In this document: positions 20,488 to 31,250 of the stretch, piece by piece
Layout of the letters: every line of letters starts with the position of its first letter
How positions within the stretch are numbered: position 1 is the first letter of the stretch
Assembly (NCBI GenBank): GCA_007922195.1
Contig: ML682125.1
Span: 875,828 to 939,827, forward strand
Direction of reading: 5' to 3'
Length of the DNA stretch: 64,000 nucleotides
Source of the DNA: Podocnemis expansa
Taxonomy: Eukaryota > Chordata > Testudines > Podocnemididae
Position numbers and translations under genes: made by a program
Notes under the pieces: model-generated
Database searches by the model: none
What the model saw: only the letters and a program-made list of their open reading frames with translations
What the model was told of the DNA's origin: nothing

Positions 20488-22404
20488 AGGTGCGGAGGGT
20501 CGCCCTTGAGTCCTTGAGTGTGTGCATTACTTCGTTCATTTTCTCTGCGAACAATCGATCCTTTTTGAACGGGAGATCCTCTATGGTTGCCTGCAACTGT
20601 TTTGGCAATGCTGCCGCGTGCAGCCATGACACGTGTCTCATGACTACTGTCGTGCCAATGGCCTAGGCTGCCGCATCCACCGCATCAAGGGACACCTGCA
20701 ACTCCATCCTTGCGGTAAGCTGCCCCTCCTTGATTAAAGACTTAAACTGCTCTTTTTTCTCTTCAGGCAATGAGGTAAGTAACTCTGCGAGTTTTGCATA
20801 TATTTCATAATCATAGTTCGCTAGAACAGCTGTATAATTAGCAACTCTCAGCAAGAATGTTGTTGTTGTGTAAATCTTTTCACCAAATAGGTCAAGCTTC
20901 TTGTCCTCCTTGTCAGTCAGGTTTGTCTTATGATAATCTTGTCTCACCCTCTGATTTGCTGCCTCAATCACCAATGAATTAGGGTGAGGGTGAGTGAACA
21001 GGAATTCATTGCCCTTGGGCATTATAAAACACTTTTTATCTGCCCTCTTGTTAATTGGGGCAGCTGTGACTGGCATCTGCCATATCTGGTTCGCTGGGTC
21101 CATTATCCCCTCGTCCATTGGGATTGCCACCTTGTTTGATGTCGAGGACTGTAGAATCTTATAGAGCTTATGCCTGGATGTAGGATCATCTTGTACAGAT
21201 ATGTCCAGGCTGTCCATGACTCACTTGAACAGTTCTTGGAACTGCTTTGTCTCCTCAGATCTTGACTGACGGCTGAGCTCATCACCCAGCTCCTCCTGTC
21301 CATAAAATTATGTGCCTGCTGCACCCTTGGCTGTGGCTGCATCATCATGGAGGTCAAGGAAGGTAAGTTTTGGGTAGGCATCTCCATTTGAGGCATTGAG
21401 GGAACAGCTGGAGCAGCAGCCATCTGGGGCCAAGATTCCCAGCCTAGCCATGGGCATGGATATGGCCAAGGCATGTTCAGATAAGGCCATGGTGTAGTTG
21501 TCATAGGATCTGCCTGTAGTTGCGTGGGAAGGTCCGGCTCATCCCCTGGTGACTCAGGAGTTGCTGACCTTGAGGATGACTGCTCAGAGCTCCCGCTGGA
21601 GAAGGTGAGAGAAGGTATTTCCTCATCAGAGGAGTGTAAACTGAAGAGAGGGGATATGGGGGGGGAAGAAGATTCAGACCCTTCCTGCCTCTCAATGTGA
21701 TGCTCTTTCCTTCTCCTTTTACTTTTTTGTTGTGGCACTGGTTGTTCCTCCTGCCCAGCCCCGAGCTGATCTGACAGTTGGGGAGCCGCCGGCACTGAGG
21801 GAACTGACAGCGGTGCCATCCTTGGCTCCATGCCATTGGGAACCGCAGCATTCGGCACTGCCTTTGTCCAGGTGCCTGATGAAGGAGACCGTGTGCCCAA
21901 TGCCACACATGGCGCTGGCTGCAGAAACGGCACCACTGGCGGGTCCTGCATTTGAGTAGCACTTAATGCCGCAGCCTGGGTCAGCGTAAGCATATTCCCT
22001 TTGGCTGGGTCAGTCCACCCGTGCTGATGACCAGTGCTTGGTGGGCAATTTTCCTTCCACCGGGAGCTGCCAGAATAAGCCCCTTTGGGCTTATGAGTTT
22101 TGTCCGCACTCCTGATCTTTTTAGAATGCGTGGGGGAGGAAGCTACAGACCGCCGCTTGTGTGGCTGCGGGGATCAAGACGCCCAGCCAGGCTCAGAGGC
22201 AGGCTTGAGAGAGCCCTCCAACAACAGCAGTTTTAACTTCATTTGTCTCTCCCTGCTGGCTCTGGTAATTAGTCTCCTGCAGTGAGGACATTTGTGTGTC
22301 AAATGGCTCTCACCTAAGCACCTTATACATTCAGTGTGGCAGTCAGATGCTGGCATAGCATCGTGGCAGGAGGTACAGCGCTTAAAGCCTGTAGGAGAAG
22401 GCAT
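20357..22404 (-). pseudogene. DIRS A gag-like protein
   Basis: Starts with a cysteine-rich finger (CTSCHDAM, CIRCLGESH, CPHC) at 22404-22300. A Ser/Pro-rich linker with a basic KSKRRRK patch follows, then the conserved DIRS Gag core (PMDEGIMDPANQIW; ADKKCFIMPKGNEFLF; SLVIEAANQRVRQ; EDKKLDLFGEKIYT). The frame shifts near 21200 between linker and core, and the C-terminal part runs to about 20357. The same core is recognisable in elements B and C, which supports the call. Gag would package the RNA. Confidence 0.75.
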
Positions 22405-22753
22405 TTCTGAGGCAAAAGAGCCCTGGTTATTAATGTTCTTGTTTCTTTCTCTCTATCTGTTCTGTTCTCACTGTCTTTTCTTTCTTTTACTTTTTGCTTT
22501 CAGGGTAAGCAGTGGCCGTTAAAATGGCTGTTGGATTTCTTCAATGAGGAGCTATGGACGTCTCTGTCTGAACGCTGGAGCGGTAAGAAGGGAACTGAGG
22601 GGGGGGGCAGCTGAGCACGTCAGCAACAGAATTCCAACCCCTACTGCGGTGTGCAGGGTGCCCCTGACACAGCTTGAAGACTCTCCGATCTGAGGCGTGG
22701 GACTGGCCACACACCTAGAGTGGAGCAAGCTAGGGACACTGCTCGAAGAAGAA
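22405..22753 (-). repeat. DIRS A 5' terminal region
   Basis: Non-coding 5' end of element A: a pyrimidine-rich tract, GCGGTAAGAAGGGAACT, then the outer inverted end. Similar sequence is found at 470-675 and 1373-1453. Confidence 0.65.
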
Positions 22754-23697
22754 TTCCTGGTTCATGGAGAAAGAGGTGATCACCTTAGGGAGGAAGGGAG
22801 GATGGTGACGTAGGACAATCTTGTCTGGGTAGAACCTCATGTACAGGGGTTCTGAAGAAAGGGCCCACAGCTCTGAAATCCTTCTGGCTGAGGTGATGGC
22901 CAATAGGAAGGCCACTTTCCATGACAAAGCCAGCTGGGTGGCTGAGTCTAGGGATTCATAGGGTGGCTCTATTAGTGCCTGGAGAACCAAGTTCAGATCC
23001 CATTGAGGGGTGGGGACACAAGACTGGGGAAAAAAACCTTCTCCACTCCCTTCAGAAATCTCATGGAGGTAGGGTGTGAGAAGACTGAGGCACTGTCCAC
23101 CCTCTCATGAAGGGCTGAAATGGCGGCCGCTAAGTGGCCTCTCAGTGAGGATGGAGAGAGTCCCTTCTCTCTGATGTCTAGTAAATAGTCCAGAATTACC
23201 TGTATTGGCGCTGAGACAGGGTCTGTACCTTCACCACAGGCCCACGTGGAGAAGCGTTTCCATTTGGCCATGTATGTGGACCTGGTGGAGGGTTTTCTGC
23301 TACCAACCAGGACCTTTTTAATCCTGTCTGAGCAGCGTCTCTCCTGCTCATTGAGCCAGAGAGCATCCAGACTGTCAGATGTAGGAGGCCTGGATTTGGG
23401 TGCCAAAGGCGGCCCGAATCCTGAGTCAAGAGGTCCGCCCGCGGAGGAAGGCAGAGTGGGGTCCTTATGGACATGTCCTGCAGGAGCAGGAACCAGTGTT
23501 GTCTGGGCCAGTCTGGGGCTATCAGAATAATGTGTGCTCCATCTGCAAGGGCCTTCAGGAGCACCCTCTGTATCAAGGGAATTGGTGGGAAGGCATACAT
23601 CAGGACCCCCGACCAACTGATGAGGAAGGTGTCGGTGAGCGAACCCTTCTCCCGACCTCGGAAGGAGCAGAACTGGGGACACTTGCGGTTCTGTCAT
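22754..23697 (-). pseudogene. DIRS B tyrosine recombinase, N-terminal part
   Basis: Contains the core-binding domain (KPSTRSTYMAKWKRFSTW; LRGHLAAAISALHERV) and the first catalytic arginine (ITSARRISEL). The frame is broken once near 22992. It ends at FSMNQ, where element A begins. Upstream in the same frame is the end of the methyltransferase-like block. The C-terminal part continues at 16431-16884. Confidence 0.75.
23196..23600 (-). pseudogene. DIRS B methyltransferase-like domain
   Basis: Frame with MYAFPPIPLIQRVLLKALAD and IAPDWPRQHWF, matching the block seen in A (YAFPLIPLIP; LAWPRQTW) and C (YAFPSIPMI; IAPAWPRQTW). It lies between RNase H and recombinase. Frameshifts cut it off from the neighbouring RNase H frame. 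Confidence 0.55.
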
Positions 23698-23710
23698 GTC
23701 ATGAATAAGT

Positions 23711-25560
23711 CTATCTGAGGGGTTCCCATTTGTCTATCAGAAGGGAGAATACCTCGTCGTGGAGAGACCACTCATGGCTCGCCAAGGGCCTCCAGCTGAG
23801 TGAGTCCGCCAGGATATGGTCCGCTCCCAGCAAGTGCACAGCTACCGGTGTGAAGTGGTGGTCTATGGCCAGCTGCCAGAGTTGGCACACTTCCTTGCAT
23901 AGGGCCAAGGAGCGAACCCCACCCTGCCTGTTCGTGTAGAACATGGCCATTGTGTTGTCCGTGAGGACTTGGACAGTCCTGCCCCGAATCTTGTTGAGGA
24001 AGGTCATGCAGGCCAATCTGATGGCCCGTAGTTCCTTCACGTTTATGTGAAGTATGCTGTCCTCGGGGGAGCAGAGGCCTTGGGTGGATAGGCCCCCAGA
24101 GATATGGGCACCCACCCCAAGTCTGAAGCATCCATTATCAGGGTCACTGAGGGTCTGTACTCCCTGAATGGGATGCCTCCCATTGCAAAGCAGGCATCCC
24201 TCAAGATCTGGAGCGATTCTAGGGGGTCTCAGGGGACCAACAGTACCTTGTCCAGGGAGTTCCTCCATGACCAGAACACCATGGAGAACCAGAGCTGGAA
24301 GGGCCTCATCCTCAGGCGTGCTGTCTAAATTACAGAGATGGCAGCAGGCATGTGGCCTTGGAGCTGCATGCAACAGCAGGCTGTGGTCACCTTTGGCACC
24401 TGCAGTTCTGCAATGATGGTGCAGATGGACCAAAATCTTGATAGGGGCAGGGATGCCATCCCATGACGAGCGTTTAGTCATGCCCCTATGAATTCTATGT
24501 CCTGGGAAGGCTGGAGTTTGGACTTCTCCTTGTTTATGCAGAGGCCTAGAGATCAGCAAAGACTTATTACCAGTCCGATGTGGAGCTTCACCTGGGTAGT
24601 CTGACTTCCTGGCTATGAGCCAGTCGTCTAGGCAGGGATAAATCCTTATGCTCTTCCTGCGTAGGAATGCTGCAACTGGTGCCATGCACTTTGTGAACAC
24701 CCTGGGGGGCCAGCGGGAGCCCAAAGGGGAGGGCGGTAAACTGGTAGTGGTTCTGCCCCACAATGAACCTCAGGAATCGTCTGTGATGGGGATGGATGGC
24801 TATGTGAAAATAGGCGTCCTTTAGATTCAGGGCAGTGAACCAGTCCCCTGGGGACAGGGAGGGAACAATCTGGGACAGGGAAACCATTTGGAACTTTATT
24901 TTCTTTATGTGCTTGTTTAAAGCTCTGAGGTCTAAAACGGGTTGAAGGTCCCCGTTGGTCTTGGGAACCAGGAAGCATCAGGAGTAGAACCCCCTACCCC
25001 ACACCCGCTTGGGGACCCTCTCTATGGCCCCGATGGAGAGCAGCTTTTGGCATTTGGCCTCGAGCCGATGTGCCAGTTCTTAATTTCCGGGAGTGACACG
25101 AGGGGGTGGTTTTCTGTCCCAAGGGGCTGATAGGAATTGAATGTGATACCCCTGCACCACCATGTTGAGGCCCCACTCATCAGATGTAACGTGGGCCCGC
25201 TGGTGGGTGAAGCGGTGCAGTTGGTAGGGGGAAAGTGGGAACCTGGGAGCACTGCCCTCGCAACGACCGTCAAAAACACTGTTTGCGGGCCAAGGATCGG
25301 TCGGGCCCCTGGCCACGTCTTCCAGACTGTGAGGCGTTGAGTTTTCCCCCTTTACCTGAGTGACCCTTGTCCCTGTCCAGGTCCCCGAGTTGGCACTGGG
25401 GAAACTGGTGGGATCTCAGGAACTGGCTATGCAGTTGAAGCTGTTGTTTTATTTGCTGCAGCTGTTGCTTGAGTTGCTGTTGGGGTCTCAGTGAACGCCC
25501 GTTAGACTGCGGGGCATATATTCCCAAGGAGCGGAGTGTGGCTTTTGAGTCCTTCATGCC
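23711..25560 (-). pseudogene. DIRS B reverse transcriptase and RNase H
   Basis: The RT palm is split between two frames: LNLKDAYFHIAIHPHHRRF and QFTALPFGL in one, YPCLDDWLIA in the next. The residue before LDD is cysteine rather than the usual tyrosine. RNase H follows (ILHINVKELRAIRLACM; VLTDNTMAMFYTNRQGG; GADHILADSLS). Stops lie in the N-terminal region near 25080 and 24976. The segment at 25560-25270 encodes a glutamine-rich tract (LKQQLQQIKQQLQ), probably the end of gag. Confidence 0.75.
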
Positions 25561-25662
25561 GTGAAGCTTAGCATCTGTAGAGGGGACAAAGAGGTCAGGA
25601 CCCTCGAACGGGAGGTCCTGAATGATTCATTGCATCTGAGTGGATAGGCCTGAGCCTTGCAG

Positions 25663-27441
25663 CTAGGCCAAGCGGTGCATGACTACCGCAGAGGCCATGA
25701 TACGGGCAGCTGTATCTACTGCATTCCAGGTTGCTGTCAGAGCATCCCTGGATGCCCTCTCCCCTTCTTCAAGCAATGCTTTGTAGTCCCTGAGACGCAT
25801 CTCGGAGACAGCAGTGCGGAAGTTCCGCATGGTGTCCCAAAGGTTAAAGATATAGTATGTTATCAGGACCGAGTGGTTGGAGATGCGCAGCTGGAGTGCA
25901 GCTGAGGGGTATACCTTTCTACCTAGGAGATCGAGCTTCTTTGCCTCCTTATTCTTGGGCGTAGAGCTCGGCTGTCCCTGTCTCTCCCTCTGGTTTACAG
26001 CATCAACCACTAGGGATCCCGGAGTGGGGTGGCGGAAAAGAAACGAAAATCCCTCTGGAGAGACGTGGTATTTCTTGTCTGCAACCATAGACACTGGTGG
26101 AATCGAGGATGGTGTTTGCCACTGTTCTTGGACTATGTGGTATACCCCCGAGTGTAGGGGAATCAAGACCCTCACTGGAGGGGCTCTACGGCATGCGGCG
26201 AAGAGGGAATCATCTTCCTCTTGGACCACCCCTAATTTCAATTTAAGATTTGCTGCCATATGCCACAGGAGGTCCTGTTCAACATGAGGACCCTCTTCAC
26301 AGTCTGCTGACGTGTCCAACGAACACTCATCAGGTGAGGAGGAAGAATGAGCCTGGGATCTACCCCATTGCGTAGAGTCAGGGTCGAGCTTGTTGCCCAA
26401 GAGGTCCGAAGACTCTGGAGATTGCGGAGAGGACTGGGTGTAACAAGAGGAGTTGTCACCAGCCACTGAGCTCAGCCATTCTAGGGGCCACTCATTAAAG
26501 GATGACCCCGTTGCTTCCCGCCTAGAAGGTGAGTGGCCTCTTGTTGAGGGCAATGGCACTGCAGTGATACAGGCTGGGGAGCCAGACATTTCCCTTCGCT
26601 CCCAAGGTCTCTTGGATGTTCTGGCGCCTGGCAGTGGGGACCGCTTATGGGACCTCTTCTGAGGACGCACCTCAGGCAGTGGAGAGAAGCGGTCCTCGGA
26701 GAAGGATTGAGGGGCCTCACTCCCTGACAGTTGGGAGCCCGGTACTGGTGGTTCTGCTGAGGAGCAGCAGGAAGAAGGGGCCCTTGGCCATTCCTCTGTA
26801 CTGGGTTGTGATACCGGTGGAGGACTGGATGTTGCCGGCTTAGATACCGGCACCAAACTGGGTAGCTGCGCTGAGCTTGATTCAGGTGCCGGGCCGGATG
26901 CTGCCAGTGCTGGGCTGGATGCTGCCAGTGCCAGGCTTTGGCCCAGAACCAGACTTGAAAATGCTGGTGTCGATCTCAAAGAACATGGTGCCATATCCCA
27001 TGCTGAGCAGCCTGATGCGGGTGAGGTTGGTACCGCCTTTGGCTTCTTCGGCTTCTTGGGTACTGGAGCTGGGTTGCAAGGCTCCGAGTGGGCTGGTGAA
27101 GTGGAGGACGCCACCGCTGGTACCCTCAGCACGCCAGTGGAGCTGCTTTGCAACCAGCAAGCCTGGTGTTGGGAGCAATGGTGGTGGGGTTCTGGCACCT
27201 GGGCCAACCAGGGAGCTGGTATAGGGCTCATGGCTTGGGTGTGCTCAGGGGCGGGCGAACCGTTCCCTGAAATTGAAAGGAAGTGGCGCTCCCTGTCCAA
27301 GCGGGTCCTCCACTTAAAGGACCGACAAGTGGGACATTCAGCCTCGAGATGGGACTCACCCACACAAGCAAGGCATTTGTCATGTGGGTCATCCAATGGG
27401 AAAGCCTTGTAGCATCCCAAGCAGGGCTTGAAACCAGGCAT
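25663..27441 (-). CDS. DIRS B gag-like protein, open
   Basis: From the ATG at 27441 the frame is open for about 592 codons. The N terminus has a cysteine-rich finger (CLGCYKAF, CLACVGESH, CPTC). A long Ser/Pro/Ala-rich disordered region with KKPKKPK and KRSHKRS patches follows, then the DIRS Gag core (ADKKYHVSPEGFSFLFRHP; GSLVVDAVNQRERQ; KEAKKLDLLGRKVYPSAALQLRISN) and a helical C terminus. It is longer than the A copy because of the linker. Gag probably binds and packages the RNA. It is the only intact reading frame in element B, which may reflect fewer hits rather than function. Confidence 0.78.
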   Translation of the reverse strand: MPGFKPCLGCYKAFPLDDPHDKCLACVGESHLEAECPTCRSFKWRTRLDRERHFLSISGNGSPAPEHTQAMSPIPAPWLAQVPEPHHHCSQHQACWLQSSSTGVLRVPAVASSTSPAHSEPCNPAPVPKKPKKPKAVPTSPASGCSAWDMAPCSLRSTPAFSSLVLGQSLALAASSPALAASGPAPESSSAQLPSLVPVSKPATSSPPPVSQPSTEEWPRAPSSCCSSAEPPVPGSQLSGSEAPQSFSEDRFSPLPEVRPQKRSHKRSPLPGARTSKRPWERREMSGSPACITAVPLPSTRGHSPSRREATGSSFNEWPLEWLSSVAGDNSSCYTQSSPQSPESSDLLGNKLDPDSTQWGRSQAHSSSSPDECSLDTSADCEEGPHVEQDLLWHMAANLKLKLGVVQEEDDSLFAACRRAPPVRVLIPLHSGVYHIVQEQWQTPSSIPPVSMVADKKYHVSPEGFSFLFRHPTPGSLVVDAVNQRERQGQPSSTPKNKEAKKLDLLGRKVYPSAALQLRISNHSVLITYYIFNLWDTMRNFRTAVSEMRLRDYKALLEEGERASRDALTATWNAVDTAARIMASAVVMHRLA

Positions 27442-27698
27442 TTTAAATTTCACGCAAAGACAGGCACTTGCGATAGCAAGTTTGTTGCTGATCCGAACCG
27501 ATGCTGATGGCGGAAAAAGGAACTGGGACTGGGAGGGTCAGGGTCATGGTCACCTATATAGCCGCGGCCGTGGCAAGGAGGGGGCGTTGGCCATGTGCCC
27601 TGACCTGACAGGCTGAGCCTGAAGACTTTCTGAACTGCTGTGCGCTTCAGCACAAACACTTGTATCTGAATGTATGTGAGCAGCACTCAAAGGAGAAC
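27442..27698 (-). repeat. DIRS B 5' terminal region
   Basis: Non-coding 5' end; the reverse complement of much of 16130-16280, ending in the outer terminus AAGGAGAAC. It completes the inverted-end structure of B. Confidence 0.65.
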
Positions 27699-28180
27699 TG
27701 AATTCTTGCTTCCTTTCTGAGCAGGTTGCAAAGTCCCTTTAACATTTAACAACAGTGCCTCCCTGATCTTCAGATCAGCCCTGGGACTGCTGTTGGGGCA
27801 GTGGCTTTTAGATGCTAATAAAGACCCCCCCCCCCCCCCGCCTTACAAACAAAGAATTGCATGACACTTAAACTGACCATGGCTACCCCTTTGGAACTCC
27901 TCGCCTGATTAGCAAAAAGAAACCTGCCTCCTTGTACCTGTTCCCCAAGGCCCCAGCAGCCATAGCACAAACTACCAAGGCACCAGGCCAGGTAAGTACT
28001 TTCCTTTCAGCTCTCTGTAAGCGAGTTACAAAGCCAGGGATGAGTGTGCAGTAAATGTTGGTGACCCTGGCTGGCCAGGCAGGAGTGCTGGGCAGGGGGG
28101 GAGCCCCTGGCCATGTGGGAGTCAGGAGCCCAAGTGGGGCCAAAAGTCCTAACCCATTGGGGAAAGTGGGGGGATGAAGC
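27699..28180. other. No gene recognised; C homopolymer
   Basis: Short spacer between DIRS B and an old CR1 piece. It contains a 16-bp C run at about 27825-27840. No feature can be supported. Confidence 0.35.
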
Positions 28181-28199
28181 CCATGTCCAACCTAACTTG

Positions 28200-28905
28200 A
28201 CCACCCACCAACCTGGCCCCAGCAGAATTTAGGTAAAGTGGGGGCAGGAAGTCCTGCCAGTGCCACTGCAACCTGAGACCATTGCTGTTAGTTCTGTCAC
28301 CTGCCACTGAGAACAGCCCAGCTCTATCCTCTGTAGAGCCCCCTTTCATGTAATTAAAGGCTACTGTCAAATCCCCCCTCACTCTTCTGCAGGCTAAGGC
28401 AGGCCAGTTCCTTCAGCCTCTCCTCGCTGGTCATGTGCTCCATCCTCTGATCATTCTCATTGCCTTTAGCTGGACTCTTTTCAATTTGTCCAGATCCTTA
28501 TACTGGGGCACAAACCTAGACACATTATTTGCCTATATAATCACATCTGTCCATCTGCTGGCAATGTTCCTACTAATGTAGCCCCATATGCTGGTTCCAA
28601 GAAGGCCAAGAAGAACACACTTTTGGCTCATATCTAGCTTCTTTGCCCACCATAACCCCCAAGTCCTTCTCTACAGAACTGCTACCTGGCCAGTTAATCC
28701 CCAGTCTGCAGAAGTGCCTGGGATTGTCTGTCTTCAGTGCAGAACTCTGTCCATGTACTTGTTGAAGCTCAGATGTCTTTTGACTCAATCCTCACTTCAT
28801 CTAGGCTGCTTTGTATCCTATCCCTATCTTCCCCCTCGGCTTAGTGGCATCAGCAAACATGCTGAGGGTGCGTCCACCCCATCCTCCAGATCATTAATGA
28901 AGATG
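28200..28905 (-). mobile_element. CR1 LINE fragment (old)
   Basis: Reverse-strand CR1. Translation near 28690 gives SSSVEKDLGVMV, the CR1 RT C-terminal motif also present at 61680-61720, and further left the end region FNYMKGGSTEDRAGLFSVA. Many substitutions and indels mark it as much older than the copy at 58125-62362. Confidence 0.75.
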
Positions 28906-28911
28906 TAGAAT

Positions 28912-29330
28912 GGTAGGTTACTTACCAGTAAACGTCCTTCTTCAAGATGGGCTGCTCGGATTCATTCAGTATTGGGTGTCTACTTGCCACAGCACATGAC
29001 TGTCTGGAACTTCTTTTAGCCTTAGCCTGTCAGGACAGGGCTGGCAGCCACCGACCTCTGGAAATATATGTGGCCCCAGCCCTGCTCCTCCCCAGTTCCC
29101 ATTAATCACTAATTCCGAGTAGCGGGGATGGCAGGAGGGGACTGAATGAATCTGAGCAGCCCATCTCGAAGAAGGATGTTTACTGGTAAGTAACCTACCA
29201 TTCTTCTTCAAGCGCTGCTTGCATACATTCAGTATGAGGTGACTGCTAGCCGTACTGTGGAAGGTGGGTGGAGTTAGACTTTATCCGCCGTCAGCACGGC
29301 TACCCACAAACGGCACAACCCCTAAACTGG
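28912..29330 (-). mobile_element. 3' end of a further DIRS element (G)
   Basis: Has the DIRS internal complementary region: arm 28912-28970 is inverted at 29141-29199, followed by an outer-end complement (TTCTTCTTCAAGCGCTGCTT). Related to the end of element B (16072-16430), sharing GCCTGTCAGG and GGTGACTGCTAGC. No recombinase could be read to the right, so it is truncated. Confidence 0.65.
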
Positions 29331-29507
29331 GTGAAGAAGCAGTGGGCCACCAAGTGAATGCCTACAGACATACCACCAAGTGCAAGATCCTCAGGAGGAG
29401 GCATGCATGAGAGTGCCAAGAGGTCATTTGCCACTCTGTCAGGGGACTATAACCCTAACAGGGGCAGTCCCCGGATCATTGTCAGGGAATTTGCTATAGC
29501 ATAATAG
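29331..29507. other. Spacer left of gypsy D; unassigned
   Basis: May continue the DIRS G fragment, but I cannot align it to A, B or C. Gypsy D inserted at 29508. Confidence 0.3.
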
Positions 29508-30275
29508 TGTAACACCCATGTAACCAGACTGAGTCTGCCTTGCAGGCAGCTCTGACCGGAGAAAGGGTGTGCATAGGAACACAGCAAGGAGAGCCCCTTT
29601 GCCCCCAGGGGCACCTGTTCCAAACCCCCCCGAGTGACCACACACACACTGGGATAGCACAGGGATTATGGGAACGGGGAAGGTTTATTTACAGAGGTGT
29701 AAAGGGGAAACCACAGGGGAGATGGGGCAGCAGTAACACAGAGTAAACAGCTAACACAGGGCCCTGTAAGGCCCAACAATGCAGCAGGCTGGAGGCAGAC
29801 GTGAGCTCTGCTTCTGCACCATGAGTTCAGGAGTCCCAGCACAGTTCCAGTCCAGAGTTCAGTCCAGCAACTCCTAGTCTTTGGCGCCAGGACTTTCCCG
29901 GCAAAAGAGAACCCTCCGATGCCTCTTCTGCTGCTCTCTGCGAACCTAGAGCGACACCCTCCCCACTTAACTAACTACAACCTCCCCCCTGAGTCCAGAT
30001 GCTGTACTCACGGCCCCACAGCTCCAGATGGCCAGTCACTGGATGCTGCTCTGGCCTTGGGCGACTCTCCCCAGCACAGTGTCCTTCTGTGGGGGCTGGC
30101 CTGGCATCCCAGTTTCAGGTGCTCTGTCTTCCCCGGCTTCAGGCAGGGCCTCCCTCTCTCTTCCTCCTTCCCAGGCCTCCGGCTCCAGCCCCAGCCTCCT
30201 CCTCAGCTCCACAACCTCTCCCACAGGGCAAAAATTTAAAGGGACCACGCTCTTTAAAACCCCAGAGGGGTTACA
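29508..30275 (-). repeat. Gypsy D 3' LTR
   Basis: 768 bp, TGTAAC...GTTACA. The minus-strand AATAAA lies at 29689-29684. It matches 36020-36691 with scattered substitutions and short indels, so it is older than the ERV pair. Confidence 0.85.
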
Positions 30276-30332
30276 CTCTCCCCCCCCTGCAAAAGAAAAG
30301 GATCCTTGGTGTCCCCAACAAGGAGGGCAGTT

Positions 30333-31250
30333 TCAGTCCATGGATTCCCAGCAGGAGACCCAGGGCCCCCACTGGTCAGGAGTATCGCAATCACCCAACT
30401 CTTGGGACACTGAGAGGTGGAACAGGTTTCCTGTGAGGCAACTCGCCCCCCGGGGTACTCCAGAGCTTTTTACTTCACTGGGTTCTCCCAACCGATCATA
30501 TGTCAGCACACACCTGGGCTTCCCTTCCCTGGAGGAATGTCTAAGCTGGCTGGCAGGCATCGACTGCTGTGGCACTATTGAACAGGGGGGCATGGTGACA
30601 GATCCTTGAGGTGTAAAAGCAGGGGCATCAGGATCTAAAGTGGCTGTATGGGGTACAGAGTTCTCCTCCTCATCAGGCCCTTGGTGGGTCTCCACAGATT
30701 CGGCCAGTGAACCCTCTGGGACACCTCCTGTGGGTTCTTCCCCTTCCCCATCTCTTTGTGCAATGTTGGGAAGATCTGGTGTGGTTGAAACTTCTCCAAA
30801 AGGACATTGGCTGAACACTAGTTCTTCCTCACTCTCTGAGGGGCCGGGTGTTTGCAAAGTCCTATTATAGCTGTGTTGCTGGGATTGTGTCCAACTTGCA
30901 GGACCGGGGGGCTCAGAAACTGTGGGAACATCCTCATCCTCACTCTCTGAGGCACTGGGTGTTTGCAAAATCCTGTTAGATCTCCGTCGTTTGGATCATG
31001 TCCGACTGGCAGGACCAGGGGCCTCAGAGACTGTGGGATCATCCTCATCGGGAAAAAATACCTGTCCAACTGGTAACAGGTGATTCCGATGTAGAGTTTC
31101 AGTGGGGCCATGACTGCCCTCCAGGCGTATCCGATACACTGGTAGATCTCCCAGTTTCTCCTCAATGACGTACGGGTGTGACTCCCAACGATCAGCAATT
31201 TTGTGTTTTCCCTGTAATCCCAGATTTTTGGGCCAGCACCCGATCACCAA
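30333..31250 (-). pseudogene. Gypsy D Pol C-terminal tail with tandem repeats
   Basis: Follows the integrase core. It contains a GPY/F-like end (WESHPYVIEEKLGDLPVYRI; LHRNHLLPVG), then an acidic Ser/Glu-rich tail in which a 111-bp unit (37 codons, with SESEDEDVPTVSEPPGPAS) is repeated: units begin near 30831 and 30942. The tail ends near 30400. One stop lies near 31000. Tails of this kind may tether the integration complex, but that is inference. Confidence 0.6.

Larger units (their letters stand above)
16885..22753 (-). mobile_element. DIRS retrotransposon A, nested in DIRS B
   Basis: A 5.9-kb minus-strand DIRS element with inverted terminal sequences: 16950-17060 is the reverse complement of about 22625-22735. 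Left flank ends GGAGACAGCT and right flank starts TTCCTGG; both belong to the recombinase gene of element B, which reads on smoothly when A is left out. No target duplication is visible, as expected for recombinase-mediated insertion. Gag has a frameshift, RT has a stop at its catalytic site, and the recombinase has a stop at its first catalytic arginine. Confidence 0.85.
16072..27698 (-). mobile_element. DIRS retrotransposon B, interrupted by DIRS A
   Basis: Minus-strand DIRS-type (tyrosine-recombinase) element. Its 5' end is at about 27698 and its 3' end at about 16072. Terminal regions are inverted: 16130-16280 is the reverse complement of about 27515-27690 (for example CTATATAGG near 16240 and CCTATATAG near 27550). 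Order from the 5' end: gag, RT/RNase H, methyltransferase-like region, tyrosine recombinase, internal complementary region. Element A (16885-22753) sits inside its recombinase gene. Gag is open; the pol region has frameshifts and stops. Confidence 0.85.

Noticed and set aside
25657..27616. Plus-strand open frames opposite DIRS B gag
   Set aside because: Shadows of the 592-codon gag frame, caused by its Ser/Pro-rich codon composition.
29919..30609. Open frames of up to 193 codons in the gypsy D LTR and 3' flank
   Set aside because: Recur in the other LTR with differing frames; C-rich LTR composition explains them.
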